Source: Sphingomonas sp. IC-11 (lineage in GTDB: Bacteria; Pseudomonadota; Alphaproteobacteria; Sphingomonadales; Sphingomonadaceae). From it: DNA of 64,000 bases. The stretch is taken from assembly GCF_021043365.1 (NCBI RefSeq), contig NZ_JAJNDU010000004.1:238939-302938 (forward strand), written 5' to 3'. Below are positions 63,255 through 64,000 of the stretch, in pieces; positions within the stretch are counted from its first letter, which is position 1, and the number at the start of each line of letters is the position of its first letter. The notes beneath the pieces are model-generated. The model saw nothing but the letters and a program-made list of their open reading frames with translations, did not search any database and was not told the DNA's origin. A program made the translations under genes and the position numbers.

Positions 63255-64000
63255 GCTCGAGGGGATCCTGTTTCGTTCAATTATCGGGGCACTGCCATCA
63301 ACGGCGTGCCTCGATACTTCACCAACAGCCTTTCCTATCTGTGGCAGCTTTCCGAAACGGTGGGACAGCACACCCCGGCGCTAGGCCGTGATAAGGCGAT
63401 CCGGGGCATTGCGCTGAGCCACGTTCTCTGCGGCACACGTTGGCGACGATGCGAAGAGTTGCGGAACCGTGGGCCCGCAAAGCACCTTCGAACGGGTAGG
63501 CCTACTAACCGCGCGCTCTCCCGGAAACGTCCCTGAGAACGGCGCAGTGGCGTACGAACAGCTGCCTTCCGCCAAGCGCTCGGCATCTTTAAAGCCCCAG
63601 CTATCGCTTCCAGGCTGCTGGGAAGCCAGCCGCCTGTTCGTAGAACGCCGATGCGCACTGCGATGTCCCGGCGCTGAGTCGCCACCAAGATCAGGTGCGA
63701 GCGGAGGATTGGGCGTGAGAGATTGGTGAGCTTTCAGAGCTAACCGTGGTTCCGCGGGCTGATTAGAGGCAGGTATCGGGTGGCATCCTTGGGCGCGCCG
63801 ATGCTCATGACCCGACCACCACACCTCCTCTTGGGTGTGAGGAGCTACAAGACGCGCCTCATGAATAAGCGCGCGGCTTGATTTTGCTGGTGACGTCGGC
63901 GGTACGAACGCGCGCATTGGGGAGAGTGCGTCGGGGACCGCAGTCGGCGCTCCTCCCGTGAACAGAAGTGAACAGCGGGTGGGCCGCGCGTTCAAGGCGC
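63255..64000. other. 746-base right-end region without a convincing gene
   Basis: Open frames here are short, Arg/Ser/Pro-rich and lack ribosome-binding sites. No tRNA, terminator with T-run or repeat array is visible. The base composition is less biased than in the genes. Near the right edge (63889-63921, plus strand) the frame encodes GDVGGTNARIG, like the glucokinase N-terminus, but no start codon opens that frame. Confidence 0.5.

Noticed and set aside
62028..63371. A 447-codon minus-strand frame opposite the APC permease
   Set aside because: Rich in Asp/His/Gly/Arg with no hydrophobic core; the plus-strand permease is clear.

Overview
The window looks like a chromosomal segment of a GC-rich alphaproteobacterium of the Sphingomonas group. 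This rests on the high GC content with dense ATGA/GTGA start-stop overlaps, large TonB-dependent receptors, a gspC-D-E-F type II secretion cluster, rpoZ and bamD of alphaproteobacterial type, and many secreted peptidases. I see no phage, IS element, CRISPR array or rRNA. One tRNA (Gln, anticodon CTG) is present.

Layout. 1-4.8 kb: start of a type II secretion operon on the minus strand (gspC, gspD, gspE, a 37-codon ORF, gspF running off the left edge). 5.0-9.6 kb: a TonB-dependent receptor preceded by a beta-helix-like lipoprotein. 9.8-15.6 kb: housekeeping genes (phospholipase D/cardiolipin synthase-like, rpoZ, rlmE, ppx/gppA, tRNA-Gln, EF-hand protein, tgt, small membrane protein). 16.1-21.0 kb: a divergent acyl-CoA degradation cluster (two acyl-CoA dehydrogenases and an SDR on one side, a crotonase and an SDR on the other) around a perfect ATAACT/AGTTAT palindrome. 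21.1-24.7 kb: cfa, a YedY/MsrP-like molybdoenzyme with its cytochrome b, and a TauE/SafE transporter. 24.7-32.6 kb: manA-like gene, bamD, recN, an MFS transporter, and an operon of FAD oxidoreductase, rluE-like and RNase H-like genes.

32.6-49.8 kb is the most distinctive part: a large catabolic locus. One minus-strand operon has an amidohydrolase, an M19 dipeptidase, an SBF-family symporter and an ornithine-cyclodeaminase-family enzyme. A divergent gene encodes a secreted M24 peptidase. A second minus-strand block has a secreted esterase-like protein, a TonB receptor, an M20 peptidase and two more M24 peptidases. An IclR-family regulator is divergent from this block, and an old-yellow-enzyme gene converges on the regulator. 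Related 10-bp half-sites (CATAGCGAAC type) lie in the iclR/esterase promoter region, in the amidohydrolase/M24 promoter region and, more weakly, before the OYE gene. I infer a single IclR-controlled regulon for uptake and stepwise hydrolysis of a peptide- or amide-containing compound; the substrate is unknown.

50-64 kb: an acyltransferase, an unidentified membrane-anchored protein with a faint GH12-like look, an SBF-like transporter, TerC, a DUF2243 protein, a small hydrophilic protein, a thioesterase, an Rnk-like factor, a CHASE hybrid histidine kinase, a zinc alcohol dehydrogenase, a PAS-GGDEF diguanylate cyclase and an APC permease. The last 746 bases hold no convincing gene, although the far right end encodes a short glucokinase-like motif.
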